Shown here piece after piece: positions 1-8,027 of a DNA stretch of 64,000 nucleotides; the stretch's first letter is position 1, and the number at the start of each line of letters is the position of its first letter. This DNA is from Paenibacillus sp. ACRRY (GTDB lineage: Bacteria > Bacillota > Bacilli > Paenibacillales > Paenibacillaceae), in assembly GCF_022346995.1 (NCBI RefSeq), contig NZ_JAKRNM010000002.1:620001-684000 (forward strand), given 5' to 3'. The notes beneath the pieces are model-generated. The model saw only the letters and a program-made list of their open reading frames with translations. It ran no database searches and had not been told where the DNA came from. A program made the translations under genes and the position numbers.

Positions 1-95
1 TCATCGCGTGTGCAGTAACGACTCCTGACGCAATCATGTCGATATTCAATCCGGAATACTACGCGATTAAAACGATATTGGAGGCGGTTAAGTGA
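1..95 (+). CDS. Partial phage protein, C-terminal 30 residues
   Basis: One frame is open from position 3 to a TGA at 93-95 and overlaps the next start (GTGA, 92-95), the coupling style used throughout this operon. Only the tail of the protein is visible, ending in LEAVK. No family can be assigned. Confidence 0.5.
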   Translation, partial: IACAVTTPDAIMSIFNPEYYAIKTILEAVK

Positions 96-493
96 ACGTA
101 CAACACGAAAAGGTGCGCGAGTTTCACGATAAGTTCGGCGTACCACATGCGGATAAGCCCGTAGTTATGTCGGCACAACGCCGCACGGAACGATATCTGT
201 ATATGTCCGAAGAGTTGAACGAATTTGACGAAGCGGAAACGGTCGTCGACCAGGCGGACGCGATGATCGATCTTATATACCTGGCGCTCGGCACTCTCGT
301 AGAAATCGGCGTCAAACCTACCGCGCTATTCGATATCGTACATGACGCGAACATGTCGAAGGTGTGGCCGGACGGTACGGTCCATTACGATCCCATTACG
401 AATAAAGTCGTTAAGCCGCCAACATTTATCCGGCCGGAACCGTTACTGCAGGCGGAGATTGACCGTCAGATGAGCGAGGTGAATGCGCAATGA
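92..493 (+). CDS. MazG-like nucleotide pyrophosphohydrolase
   Basis: This 133-residue protein starts at GTG behind GGAGG. It has the all-alpha NTP pyrophosphohydrolase pattern: an EELNEFDE helix near residue 40 followed about 20 residues later by DQADAMID, i.e. the acidic ExxE and ExxD metal-binding residues of the MazG/PRA-PH superfamily. Such phage enzymes are thought to hydrolyse non-canonical or excess (d)NTPs in the cytoplasm. Position in a nucleotide-metabolism cluster with ThyX and a dNMP kinase fits. Exact substrate is unknown. The C-terminal 40 residues look like a phage-specific extension. Confidence 0.72.
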   Translation: MNVQHEKVREFHDKFGVPHADKPVVMSAQRRTERYLYMSEELNEFDEAETVVDQADAMIDLIYLALGTLVEIGVKPTALFDIVHDANMSKVWPDGTVHYDPITNKVVKPPTFIRPEPLLQAEIDRQMSEVNAQ

Positions 494-660
494 AACCAGC
501 GCCTAAACCACCGCTCGGTATACAGCCGCGCTACATCCACGAATGTCACCGTATTGACGAAATTCACAAGGCAATCAACCGATTCATCTGCGCGGATCAT
601 CCGATTCCGCTCGAATGGATCGCAGAATACAACGAATTGGTATCGCGCAATAAGGAGTGA
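490..660 (+). CDS. Small phage protein, 56 aa, unknown
   Basis: ATG at 490 overlaps the upstream stop (ATGA), which implies translational coupling. The protein begins with a proline-rich stretch (KPAPKPPLG) followed by a charged helical part (HRIDEIHKAIN). No motif is recognised. It is supported by the overlap architecture and by ribosome-site context shared with its neighbours. Confidence 0.5.
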   Translation: MKPAPKPPLGIQPRYIHECHRIDEIHKAINRFICADHPIPLEWIAEYNELVSRNKE

Positions 661-667
661 ACGTAAT

Positions 668-754
668 TTGATCAAACGTATTACCTACGCAATCATCACC
701 GCATACTGTACGACGTTTTGGGTCGGAGTCGCGATCCGGACGATTATACGATAG
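668..754 (+). CDS. 28-aa single-pass membrane peptide
   Basis: TTG start ten bases after GGAG (654-657). The product is almost entirely one hydrophobic helix (ITYAIITAYCTTFWVGVAI) flanked by Lys and Arg. It is followed by another small membrane-protein gene with its own ribosome site. Function is unknown. It is too short for sequence-based certainty. Confidence 0.35.
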   Translation: MIKRITYAIITAYCTTFWVGVAIRTIIR

Positions 755-764
755 GAGGTCGCAC

Positions 765-986
765 ATGATCGTAATCAGCGTTTATCTAGCGATAGGAATG
801 ATTATCGCGATTGCCTTCGCCCGGTTCGGCGTAATTGACCCGGATCAGGAAGGTGCGCGGGAACTCGAAAGGTCTCCGCAATTGCAACGGATGTTCTTGT
901 TGATAGTCGCGCTACTATGGTTGCCGCTCGTTCTGTTCGGCGGAATTAAAGCGAAAATTACACGTAAGGGAGATGACGCTAATTGA
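765..986 (+). CDS. Small two-helix membrane protein
   Basis: 73 residues with an N-terminal hydrophobic helix (VISVYLAIGMIIAIAFA), a central charged segment (DPDQEGARELERS) and a second hydrophobic helix (MFLLIVALLWLPLVLFGG) with a basic tail. Its TGA overlaps the TTG of thyX (TTGA). Family unknown. A role at the membrane early in infection is possible but not shown. Confidence 0.5.
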   Translation: MIVISVYLAIGMIIAIAFARFGVIDPDQEGARELERSPQLQRMFLLIVALLWLPLVLFGGIKAKITRKGDDAN

Positions 987-1702
987 ACGATAAAATCAAC
1001 GTACTCGACAACGGATATGTTCGCCTGGTCGACGTAATGGGAACGGACCTGACTCCGGTTAATGCCGCCCGCGTCTCTTACGCAAAGGAATCGCAGGAAC
1101 TCACGGAACGCGACGTACGCCTCATTAAGTTCCTGGCGCGCGAAGGACATACGAGTCCATTCCGCCATGCGATCGCTCAATTCGAAATCTATGCGCCATT
1201 AATGGTTGCGCGTCAATGGTGGAAGTACATCGTAGGGTCCGCGCATCAAGAAGGTACTGGTGATAGTCTTGACGCATGGAACGAAAGTAGCCGCCGCTAT
1301 ATTACGGAGGAACCGGTATTCTACGTGCCGGCCGCGGGAGAATGGCGTAGTGCTCCGGAGAACTCGAAGCAAGGTAGCGGCGAGCCGATCGACACGCATT
1401 TTGGACGGAGAGCTACCGAAGCACTTGAGTTACACGTAAAAGAGGGATTGGCCGCCTACACTTACGCGATAGAGAACGGAGTCTGCGCAGAACAAGCGCG
1501 CCTATTCCTGCCGGCCTACGGAATGTACGTCCGCTGGTATTGGACCGCGAGCCTACAGAGTATCGCGCACTTCCTGGCGCAACGTCTCGAACATGATGCT
1601 CAGGCCGAAATTCAAGCGTACGCCAAAACGGTTCTCACGCTGATTGAAGCGCGATTCCCCGTATCGATTGGCGAATTACTTACGAAAAAGGAGGACGCAT
1701 AG
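983..1702 (+). CDS. thyX: FAD-dependent thymidylate synthase
   Basis: This 239-residue ThyX makes dTMP from dUMP using methylene-tetrahydrofolate, NADPH and FAD. Visible signatures are RHAIAQFEI (61-69), the flavin/substrate region RQWW (77-80) leading into NESSRRY (100-106), and the C-terminal LPAYGMYVRW and QRLEHDAQAEIQ segments. Between RQWW and NESS lies a stretch of about 19 residues (KYIVGSAHQEGTGDSLDAW) where bacterial ThyX proteins usually have a compact RHRxxS core. The start is TTG after GGGAG, coupled to the upstream stop. It belongs to the phage nucleotide-supply cassette. Confidence 0.9.
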   Translation: MNDKINVLDNGYVRLVDVMGTDLTPVNAARVSYAKESQELTERDVRLIKFLAREGHTSPFRHAIAQFEIYAPLMVARQWWKYIVGSAHQEGTGDSLDAWNESSRRYITEEPVFYVPAAGEWRSAPENSKQGSGEPIDTHFGRRATEALELHVKEGLAAYTYAIENGVCAEQARLFLPAYGMYVRWYWTASLQSIAHFLAQRLEHDAQAEIQAYAKTVLTLIEARFPVSIGELLTKKEDA

Positions 1703-1975
1703 ATGCGCATGCAAGGTAAAAAGTGGCGGATAGTAACGTTGTCTCCTTACGTAACGGAGGACGTCTCGATCGACTTGTATATGCTCGCGATTACAGACGA
1801 AGACGGAACGATAGACAACTACGTAATGTCCGGCAGGCCGATGACTTACCGCGTCTACATGAGCCTCGCAGAATGCCGTAATGGAATCAACGCTGTCAAG
1901 CGCAATTTCCCCGGAAAGATACTCAAGCCGGTCCGTATCCTAACCGGAGAGTTTGTAGAGGAGGACGCAGAATGA
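1703..1975 (+). CDS. Phage protein, 90 aa, unknown
   Basis: Starts at ATG directly after thyX, with GGAGG upstream inside the thyX tail. The sequence looks like a small mixed alpha/beta protein (WRIVTLSPYV, EDVSIDLYMLAITD, then an AECRNGINAVKRNFP helix). It has no recognisable catalytic motif. The stop overlaps the next ATG (ATGA). Confidence 0.5.
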   Translation: MRMQGKKWRIVTLSPYVTEDVSIDLYMLAITDEDGTIDNYVMSGRPMTYRVYMSLAECRNGINAVKRNFPGKILKPVRILTGEFVEEDAE

Positions 1976-2139
1976 GACTTATAGGAGAGTTGATCGGCGG
2001 ACTAATTGCGCAACAGCTAGCGCTACACATGTTTGACGCAACGCCGGCGGAAGGATTTATCGCGTATACTCTCGGATGGATTCTCGCGAAACAAATTACG
2101 GCGGAGGTGATCGCAGATGAGCGAAGTCAAAACGGATGA
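1972..2139 (+). CDS. Small phage protein, 55 aa, unknown
   Basis: ATG overlaps the preceding stop, and the C-terminus overlaps the next gene by 23 bases. The protein is amphipathic to hydrophobic (LIGELIGGLIAQQLALHMF, then TLGWILAKQITAEVIADE) and may be membrane-associated. No family is recognised. Confidence 0.42.
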   Translation: MRLIGELIGGLIAQQLALHMFDATPAEGFIAYTLGWILAKQITAEVIADERSQNG

Positions 2140-2404
2140 CCAACGCAAGCTCGCCGATGTCCTCCCGTTCGTACCGCGTCCAACTCCGGAACAAGAGGCG
2201 CAGGCCGCCGTCATTACGCTCCTGGAACGTTACGCGGAACTGGCGCGAGCTGGCGAAGTTACCGGCGTCATTATCGCAGCTAAGACGAAGGATAACGTAA
2301 TTACCGGCGAGATCATGGCGGAGTACATGAACTTAAACACGCGGGAACGGACGCTATTGATCGAAGAGATGCGCGAGGTTGGCTTTTATGATTACGACAT
2401 TTAA
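2117..2404 (+). CDS. Phage protein, 95 aa, unknown
   Basis: GGAGGTGATC ribosome site just upstream of ATG. The protein has a helical start (DDQRKLADVLPFVPRP) and a small possible beta unit (GVIIAAKTKDNVITGEIMAEYM). It ends with DYDI. No motif is assigned. Confidence 0.5.
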   Translation: MSEVKTDDQRKLADVLPFVPRPTPEQEAQAAVITLLERYAELARAGEVTGVIIAAKTKDNVITGEIMAEYMNLNTRERTLLIEEMREVGFYDYDI

Positions 2405-2436
2405 CATCGTGAATTAACGATAAAGGAGCGGATTAA

Positions 2437-3027
2437 ATGGCTAAATTGAACGGTGTTTTGACGGTATCGGAGGACGTTATCGAGTACGGTGGGGCGCGTT
2501 ATGAGAAGGAAACCGATTTTTATCCGCAGCCTAAAGAAGGAGATATCGTAAGGAATGTCGAGAATTACACGTTTCTTCCCGAAGGTGCTTACTACGTGCT
2601 TAACGGAAGCGGAAGACTTTGCGACGAAGACGGAGACTACCACGATTACGACTCCGACGAGAACGTACTATTTCGTAAGGTTGTAGCATCGTCAGACACC
2701 CTCGCAGCCAAACGCACCCAACTCGCAACTCTCACGTCCGAAATCGCGCAACTCGAAGCGCAGCTCGCCGAGGAATCGCGGTTGACAGTCGGAGATTATG
2801 CGCGGGTTACAGATATTACGTCAGTCGATGATTTCGACGAAGGTGACATCGTTAAAATAATGCGGATCAAGAACGATACGAACTACCCTCTCTGTGGAGA
2901 CAGCGTTTTAGGCGACAAAGGCGAATGGTTCGCGGTTGCATCGCTAACCAAAATCACGCCAACCGAAGCCCGCGCTTTACTCATCGCTAAGATTGACGCA
3001 CATTTCGGCAGACAGGAGGCGGAGTAA
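2437..3027 (+). CDS. Phage protein with SH3/KOW-like repeats
   Basis: 196 residues with ATG after GGAG. Two similar beta-rich units (PKEGDIVRNVENY near residue 32 and FDEGDIVKIMRIKND near 135) flank a coiled-coil segment (KRTQLATLTSEIAQLEAQLAEE). The GDIV/GDYARV turns resemble SH3-like or KOW-like barrels, which is a structural guess. The gene at 3536 carries the same type of unit, suggesting a paralogous pair. The stop overlaps the ATC start of the next gene (TAATC). Confidence 0.5.
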   Translation: MAKLNGVLTVSEDVIEYGGARYEKETDFYPQPKEGDIVRNVENYTFLPEGAYYVLNGSGRLCDEDGDYHDYDSDENVLFRKVVASSDTLAAKRTQLATLTSEIAQLEAQLAEESRLTVGDYARVTDITSVDDFDEGDIVKIMRIKNDTNYPLCGDSVLGDKGEWFAVASLTKITPTEARALLIAKIDAHFGRQEAE

Positions 3028-3512
3028 TCTCGCTAAATACTATCGCGCAAATCATCATCGCAATGTCAATTGGAATCAGCGCTATTAACGGAATCCCACC
3101 GAACGAATCGCCGCAACCACCCGCCAAAACTTCGCAGGTAACAGGCAAATCTGCGAAGGAACAGGCGGAGAGTAAAGCGATAAGTGAGACGGAGTCGAAC
3201 GCATGGACAACGTTCGAAGCGACCGCTTATATCGCACTGTGTTCCGAAGGTTGCACCGGCTTTACTTTTACGGAACTAGACGTACGCAACACGATCACAT
3301 ACGAAGGGCGCCGCGTCGTAGCCGTAGATCCTCGCGTGATTCCGCTGCATACACCGCTCACAATCCGTTTGGCAGACGGAACGGAGATCGCGGCAATCGC
3401 GGAGGACACCGGAGGTTTGATTAAAGGCCGCAAGCTTGACGTATTAGTCGCGACGGAAAAGGAAGCGCGCCAGTTCGGCCGCCAGAAAGTACGCGTTAAA
3501 ATCGAAAACTAA
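3027..3512 (+). CDS. 3D-domain protein, likely membrane-anchored
   Basis: The C-terminal half carries the 3D (three-Asp) fold seen in YabE/YocH-type wall proteins and related murein lytic enzymes: ATAYIALCSEGCTGFTF, VAVDPRVIPLHTPLTI and EDTGGLIKGRKLDV supply the conserved Asp residues. The first ATG is at 3063, but the frame is open to 3027, where ATC overlaps the upstream stop (TAATC) seven bases after GGAGG. Starting there adds SLNTIAQIIIAMSIGISAI, a credible signal or anchor helix. I therefore prefer ATC. A wall-modifying protein in an early operon is unusual. Catalysis by the 3D domain is not established. Confidence 0.68.
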   Translation: MSLNTIAQIIIAMSIGISAINGIPPNESPQPPAKTSQVTGKSAKEQAESKAISETESNAWTTFEATAYIALCSEGCTGFTFTELDVRNTITYEGRRVVAVDPRVIPLHTPLTIRLADGTEIAAIAEDTGGLIKGRKLDVLVATEKEARQFGRQKVRVKIEN

Positions 3513-3535
3513 ACGGTAAGGGAGCGGATTTGTAT

Positions 3536-5080
3536 ATGACGAATTTTGTGATCGGAAGCCAAGCGGTAGTTACCCATAAAGGAAAAGCGTTCTCGTCATA
3601 CGTAGGGCTGGCGCACAAGCTCGGATATCCGGACGCGGCTGTGAAGTACGATGACGAAGATACGCGTAGAAGACTTGTTAACGGCGATATTGTAAAACTT
3701 CTAGCTACTGGACACCACGAGAACGGCATATATCCTGAACCGATCTGGGTCGTTGAGACCGCGCACAATGAACGTTATCTTATTATCGAAGAGGGGTTGC
3801 GAAGCTTGGGTAACATTACCGTACTGAAAGACGAAAGCCTCGGCGGGATCGAACGTGAGTATCGCGAGGTTAAGCGGAAGGCCCGTGCTGGTGAGCGGAT
3901 TAAGATCGTAGCCGCAGAGTACGACATTAATGGTGGCACGTGGGGCTACGATAATGGCGAAATCCATACGGTTATTTCCTCGGACGGCATGCATGAAATT
4001 AACATCCGTCCAGATGGAACGGAAGATAGCGAGATGTACGTTGAGCAGCATGAGTACGTAACGCTCGAACAGACCGACATCATCCGCATCAACGGCGAAA
4101 GGTTCCGCATGGTCGATCGGAGAGCTGCGGTGGGCGACTCCGTACTTATTACGGAAGGTAGCGAATTCTACGAAAAAGGCTCGGTGATCCCGTTTCATAA
4201 ACGCGCAGAATATGCGTCGGACCTCGTGATCAACTATTTAGACGGAGAGTACGGAACCGTAGGCGCTAAGTTTCGCGTACTCGAACCGGTGACTTCCGCC
4301 GAACCTGCGCCGCTCCTCTCCGATAAGACCGCGCCGGACCAAGCGGCCGAACTTATCGCGAAGTTGACGACGCGAGTGGCTTCGCTTGAGAAACGCGTGG
4401 CAGCGTTGGAGACTCCGCCTATTGCTCCGCGGTTCTCTGGCGTAGGAGTTAGAGCGCAGGAAGCTGCGGACGCGTTCGCTAAGGCTGCGCAGAGTATAAA
4501 TGAACGGACGTCCGTAACAGTTGCGGAAGTTACCGCGGACCTTGCGCAACGTGCGAAGGAAGCGCGCCAGAGAAGACGCGATGACATCGTTAAGCGTGCG
4601 AAGCAGGACCTAAACGAACTATCGAACGGATACGGAAATTACATCTTTAGAGAGCCGCGCACACGTCTCGGTCGTATCTGTGATGTAGAGTTCGTTGTTA
4701 CTCGAGATAAGCGCAAAGTTACAGCTATTCTACGCGGTGTAAACTCTCGGAAAGTGTACGCGGTTGGTCGGGCGGTCTGCAGTCCGGATGACGTGTTTAA
4801 CGTACACCTCGGACGCGCAATTTCGCTAAGAAAAGCGCTCAATCAACCAATTCCTCCGGAGTATTTCGAAGCGCCAAATCCGACTGAGGTTCGCGTTGGG
4901 GATGTCGTTAGGTGGACGAACGCATACAGAGACGATCATACGGAAGTATTAACGTTAACAAAGATCGAAGGCGACCAATGCTGGCTGTCCGACGGATATT
5001 TCGACGACAAATGTACGTTAACTGTTCTAGACGACTCGCGCGAATCAGACAGCGCAGAGCCGCGGAAGGAGGTGGCGTAA
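3536..5080 (+). CDS. Large phage protein with SH3-like units and coiled coil
   Basis: About 514 residues. ATG 3536 is preferred; TTG 3530 is an alternative in the same GGGAGCGGATTTG context. The N-terminal half has repeated GDIVKLL, GERIKIVA and GDSVLITEG turns like those of the gene at 2437. A central coiled coil (LIAKLTTRVASLEKRVAALE) and a basic helix (QRAKEARQRRRDDIVKRAK) follow, then another GDVVRW unit near the end. No enzyme motif is visible. It may be a nucleic-acid-binding or scaffold protein, but this is only inferred from architecture. Confidence 0.5.
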   Translation: MTNFVIGSQAVVTHKGKAFSSYVGLAHKLGYPDAAVKYDDEDTRRRLVNGDIVKLLATGHHENGIYPEPIWVVETAHNERYLIIEEGLRSLGNITVLKDESLGGIEREYREVKRKARAGERIKIVAAEYDINGGTWGYDNGEIHTVISSDGMHEINIRPDGTEDSEMYVEQHEYVTLEQTDIIRINGERFRMVDRRAAVGDSVLITEGSEFYEKGSVIPFHKRAEYASDLVINYLDGEYGTVGAKFRVLEPVTSAEPAPLLSDKTAPDQAAELIAKLTTRVASLEKRVAALETPPIAPRFSGVGVRAQEAADAFAKAAQSINERTSVTVAEVTADLAQRAKEARQRRRDDIVKRAKQDLNELSNGYGNYIFREPRTRLGRICDVEFVVTRDKRKVTAILRGVNSRKVYAVGRAVCSPDDVFNVHLGRAISLRKALNQPIPPEYFEAPNPTEVRVGDVVRWTNAYRDDHTEVLTLTKIEGDQCWLSDGYFDDKCTLTVLDDSRESDSAEPRKEVA

Positions 5081-5081
5081 T

Positions 5082-5354
5082 ATGATCCGATTGCATAGCG
5101 AAGTTTATGTAATCACCGGAATCAAACGTAAGACACGCGCAGAAACATTCGCAGATTGGCTCATTGGCGATCGAGTCCGGTTCAGCACCGTAATGAAGGC
5201 GATGGCAGGCGCGTCAGGAGGCGGCGTATATGCGTCGTGGTACAGCGCGGAGAATCTTACGCAAGGTACGGTAGCGCAACGTTCTCAAACGAATATGAGC
5301 TCCGTTCTTGATGCGTTTGATCTGCATCCTGAAAACGAGGTGATTGCGGAATGA
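5082..5354 (+). CDS. Phage protein, 90 aa, unknown
   Basis: ATG follows AGGAGGTGG at the end of the previous gene. The sequence has a basic N-terminal part (TGIKRKTRAETFADWL) and a Gly/Ser-rich centre (GASGGGVYASWYSAEN). Its stop overlaps the dNMP kinase start (ATGA). No family is recognised. Confidence 0.45.
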   Translation: MIRLHSEVYVITGIKRKTRAETFADWLIGDRVRFSTVMKAMAGASGGGVYASWYSAENLTQGTVAQRSQTNMSSVLDAFDLHPENEVIAE

Positions 5355-5986
5355 CTACGCTACCTAACATCGGTTTAATTGGACGTCTTCGTAGCGGAAA
5401 GGACACAGCGGCCGATTATCTCGCATCAAAGTACGGATACTCGCGCTTCGCATTCGGTGACGAACTAAAACGTTATTATCACGAATTGTTCGGCGAGACT
5501 GACGCAAAGCCACGCGAAGGCTACCAATGGTTCGGCCAGGCGATTCGGGAGCGTGATCCTGACGTATGGGTACGGAAGTGCCTCGATAGGATCGCGAAAA
5601 CAGCGAAGATACACGCGCTTAACAGTTGGGCGTTTCACGACAAAGACGGAAACGTACTCGCACAGTACAAGAGTCCGGCAGGCTACGCAATCACGGACGT
5701 TCGCCAGCCCAACGAATATGGCGCACTCAAACGTAGTAATTACGTCCTCATCCGCGTAGAAGCACCGGAAGCCCTCCGTATCCAGCGCGCCGTCTCGTCC
5801 GGCGACCGCTTTAACCTGCGTGACCTCGCGCACGGCACGGAAACGGCGCTTGATGATTACGCGGCAGACTTTACCGTTACGAATGACGCAGGGCTGTCGG
5901 AGCTTTATGCGCAGATTGACGATATCATCGACTCACTGCGCTCGCCGGATAAGAGCGCGTTCCTGGGCGGTGACTGGCCGGAATGA
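5351..5986 (+). CDS. Deoxynucleoside monophosphate kinase
   Basis: 211 residues with a P-loop at the N-terminus (GLIGRLRSGKDTAADYLA, Walker A GRLRSGKDT). The following FAFGDELKRYYHELFG and AITDVRQPNEYGAL segments match the phage dNMP kinase group (T4 gp1-like). These enzymes phosphorylate dNMPs to dNDPs and would act with ThyX and MazG in dNTP supply. Substrate range cannot be read from sequence. It is translationally coupled on both sides. Confidence 0.75.
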   Translation: MTTLPNIGLIGRLRSGKDTAADYLASKYGYSRFAFGDELKRYYHELFGETDAKPREGYQWFGQAIRERDPDVWVRKCLDRIAKTAKIHALNSWAFHDKDGNVLAQYKSPAGYAITDVRQPNEYGALKRSNYVLIRVEAPEALRIQRAVSSGDRFNLRDLAHGTETALDDYAADFTVTNDAGLSELYAQIDDIIDSLRSPDKSAFLGGDWPE

Positions 5987-6150
5987 GTACCGAAACGACG
6001 CTTAACATCGCGGAAGAGTGGCGTAAAGGGTACGAGGCCGGCTACGTAAACGGACGGATCGACGCGTTAGAAGGACGTGAATATGACGATCGGACTCCGC
6101 TGCAGAAGCGGAAAGAGGAGGTGGCGGCTGATGATGAGCACGAACTATGA
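5983..6150 (+). CDS. Small acidic phage protein, 55 aa
   Basis: ATG overlaps the kinase stop (ATGA). The product is a charged, probably helical peptide (AEEWRKGYEAGYVNGRIDAL, then PLQKRKEEVAADDEHEL). It ends 20 bases into the next gene, whose GGAGG it contains. Function unknown. Confidence 0.45.
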   Translation: MSTETTLNIAEEWRKGYEAGYVNGRIDALEGREYDDRTPLQKRKEEVAADDEHEL

Positions 6151-6328
6151 CCGGTTCCAGCCGCCAGATGAGCGTGTGGAGATCGTCGGTTATTGCGCCT
6201 ACTGCGGCGAGCCGATTGAGCGCTGCCATTCCGTTACATCTTACGCAAGCGGTGCGCAGACACATGACGGATTTTGCGAGGTTCAGTACGTAGAGAACGA
6301 GTTGGGGATAACGAGAGGAGCGGTTTAA
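6131..6328 (+). CDS. Small zinc-ribbon-like protein
   Basis: 65 residues. ATG 6131 lies nine bases after GGAGG. A CAYC pair and a later histidine and cysteines (ERCHSVTSYASG, GFCEVQ) could bind one zinc ion. TAA overlaps the next ATG (TAATG). Possibly an accessory factor for the downstream PP-loop enzyme, by position only. Confidence 0.5.
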   Translation: MMSTNYDRFQPPDERVEIVGYCAYCGEPIERCHSVTSYASGAQTHDGFCEVQYVENELGITRGAV

Positions 6329-7488
6329 TGCAGACATATTACGGTGATCTAACGACATCTAACACGCGAATTCCTAAAGAGAGAATCGTTGAGGCGGAGG
6401 AGTGGCACAAAACAGCGAGCTTAGATTGGAAAGAACAGCGCGCACTCAACCTAATAAGAGAGGCACTGCTCGCTGGGCGCGAACGATATGGGGCCGAGTT
6501 AAAAGTAGTCGTATCGTGCTCGTTTGGAATTGACTCGATGTTAACGCTCCATCTCGTTCGACGTGTCTCCCAAGAGCTGGGCATCTCGTTCGACGTCGTT
6601 TGGAATAACACGCTCAACGAATATCCGCAAACCCGCGCGTACGCAAAGCGCATGACGGAAGAGTGGGCGCTTAACTTAATTGAGGCGCGCCCGACGACGA
6701 CTCTACGCAAGATTTACGAAGAAAACGGAGTCGACTCGCTATTCAAACGTAAAGGTGACCGCAGCGGCGGCAAAGGTGAGAAGGAACCGGTCGTAGAGAA
6801 GTGTTGCGGCGCGCTCAAACACAAGCCGATGAAGAAGGCGATTAAGGAAAACGGATGGCACATTATGTTTAACGGAGTTCGCGCCGGTGAATCTCGCCAA
6901 CGTTGGATGAGCGCACGCCGCGACGGTGATCTCTTTTACTCGTCTCATACGTGGAAAACGTGGGTCTGCCGCCCGATACTGTGGTGGACCGCGCTATCAG
7001 ACTCGTTCAACTACGGAAACAACCGCCAAGAGGACGTTTGGAATTACGTTCGCAAGCACGATATGCCGTACAACGAGATTTACGATATGAACGCGGTGAT
7101 CGACGATTCTTACACGGGTAAGGACGTTGTTGTTGACCGTGTGACTGCGGAGTACCTGGTCGCGAAAGGTTACAACGTATTCATGCCGCGTACTGGATGT
7201 ATGGCGTGTCCAATTCCGATTAAGCGCGGATATCTCCGGTACTTGCGGACAACGTTTCCGAAAGTATACCGCTCGATGCTGTTCCAGCTCGGATTCGCAC
7301 GCGTTCTTATCGCAGAGATGCCCGAGGATCAGCGGCGTGAATTGCTCGATGAGCTAAACGGATTTGGAATTATTACGGAAAAGACCGAAGAGGCCGTGCT
7401 TGACCGCCTAGAAGACGTCATCGAATGGAAGCCGTGCGTATTTGACGGAGTAGGCGTAGTTAAGCAGCGTCAGAAAAAGTCCGCTTAA
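6328..7488 (+). CDS. PAPS-reductase-like PP-loop enzyme with Fe-S cysteines
   Basis: 386 residues. The adenylate-binding PP-loop is SFGIDS (65-70), a variant of the SGGKDS consensus with Ile for Lys. A Cys-Cys pair (159-160) and a CMAC pair (291-294) reproduce the CC...CxxC arrangement that holds a 4Fe-4S cluster in assimilatory CysH reductases. Related phage and DndC/SspD proteins activate sulfate or act in nucleic-acid sulfur chemistry. Which reaction applies here is unknown. Neighbours include a DNA methylase, so DNA or RNA modification is a reasonable hypothesis. Start is ATG overlapping the upstream stop. Confidence 0.75.
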   Translation: MQTYYGDLTTSNTRIPKERIVEAEEWHKTASLDWKEQRALNLIREALLAGRERYGAELKVVVSCSFGIDSMLTLHLVRRVSQELGISFDVVWNNTLNEYPQTRAYAKRMTEEWALNLIEARPTTTLRKIYEENGVDSLFKRKGDRSGGKGEKEPVVEKCCGALKHKPMKKAIKENGWHIMFNGVRAGESRQRWMSARRDGDLFYSSHTWKTWVCRPILWWTALSDSFNYGNNRQEDVWNYVRKHDMPYNEIYDMNAVIDDSYTGKDVVVDRVTAEYLVAKGYNVFMPRTGCMACPIPIKRGYLRYLRTTFPKVYRSMLFQLGFARVLIAEMPEDQRRELLDELNGFGIITEKTEEAVLDRLEDVIEWKPCVFDGVGVVKQRQKKSA

Positions 7489-7616
7489 TTGTATGAAAAC
7501 GTAAGTATTCAAATAATTCACGATAGAGTTGCGGCAGGCTTCGACGGTGTCTTGTGAACGCGAGATTATCCGTATGGCCTGCGCCTTCTCATCGTAAAAA
7601 GGGAGCGGATTTGCGT
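7489..7616 (+). other. Intergenic leader before the sigma-like gene
   Basis: Nothing codes here with confidence. It ends with AAAAGGGAGCGGATTTG before the next start. No convincing promoter was found. Confidence 0.3.
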
Positions 7617-8027
7617 ATGGGTTCGGTCAAAATTGATATCGAAAAGGGTTCACACAGCTACAACGTTAAATACTCGCTAAACGACGCGGTCGGAGTTAAG
7701 GCGCTTTTACGCGATCGCCACCGGATTAGTTCCGCGCGCTTTCGCGGAGATTATGCCGCCTGTGACATCCTCGTCGATTTACACAGCGCAATTAACAGCG
7801 CAAGCTTAACGGATAGGCAGACGGAGGCCATTGCGTTCGTATACGGAATTGACGTTACACAGGCGGAGGCGGCGCGTCAGATGGGGATCACGCAGCAGGG
7901 CGTCGCGAAGTTGATCAATGATGCGGCGGAGAAGATGGCGGAGGTTTATAAGCGGTGGGAGTACGGTGAGGTTAGCGTTGAATATACGGAAGATAGTGAA
8001 CACGAATCGGAAGGGGTTGCGGCCTAA
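7617..8027 (+). CDS. Sigma-70 region 4-like HTH regulator
   Basis: 136 residues from ATG 7617 (TTG 7611 is possible). The C-terminal half reads as sigma region 4: SLTDRQTEAIAFVYG, then TQAEAARQMGITQQGVAKLI as the helix-turn-helix. There is no region 2 for core/-10 binding. Such proteins in Gram-positive phages (ArpU/xpf-like) activate late transcription. Its place before the late module fits, but the target promoter is not identified. Confidence 0.66.
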   Translation: MGSVKIDIEKGSHSYNVKYSLNDAVGVKALLRDRHRISSARFRGDYAACDILVDLHSAINSASLTDRQTEAIAFVYGIDVTQAEAARQMGITQQGVAKLINDAAEKMAEVYKRWEYGEVSVEYTEDSEHESEGVAA

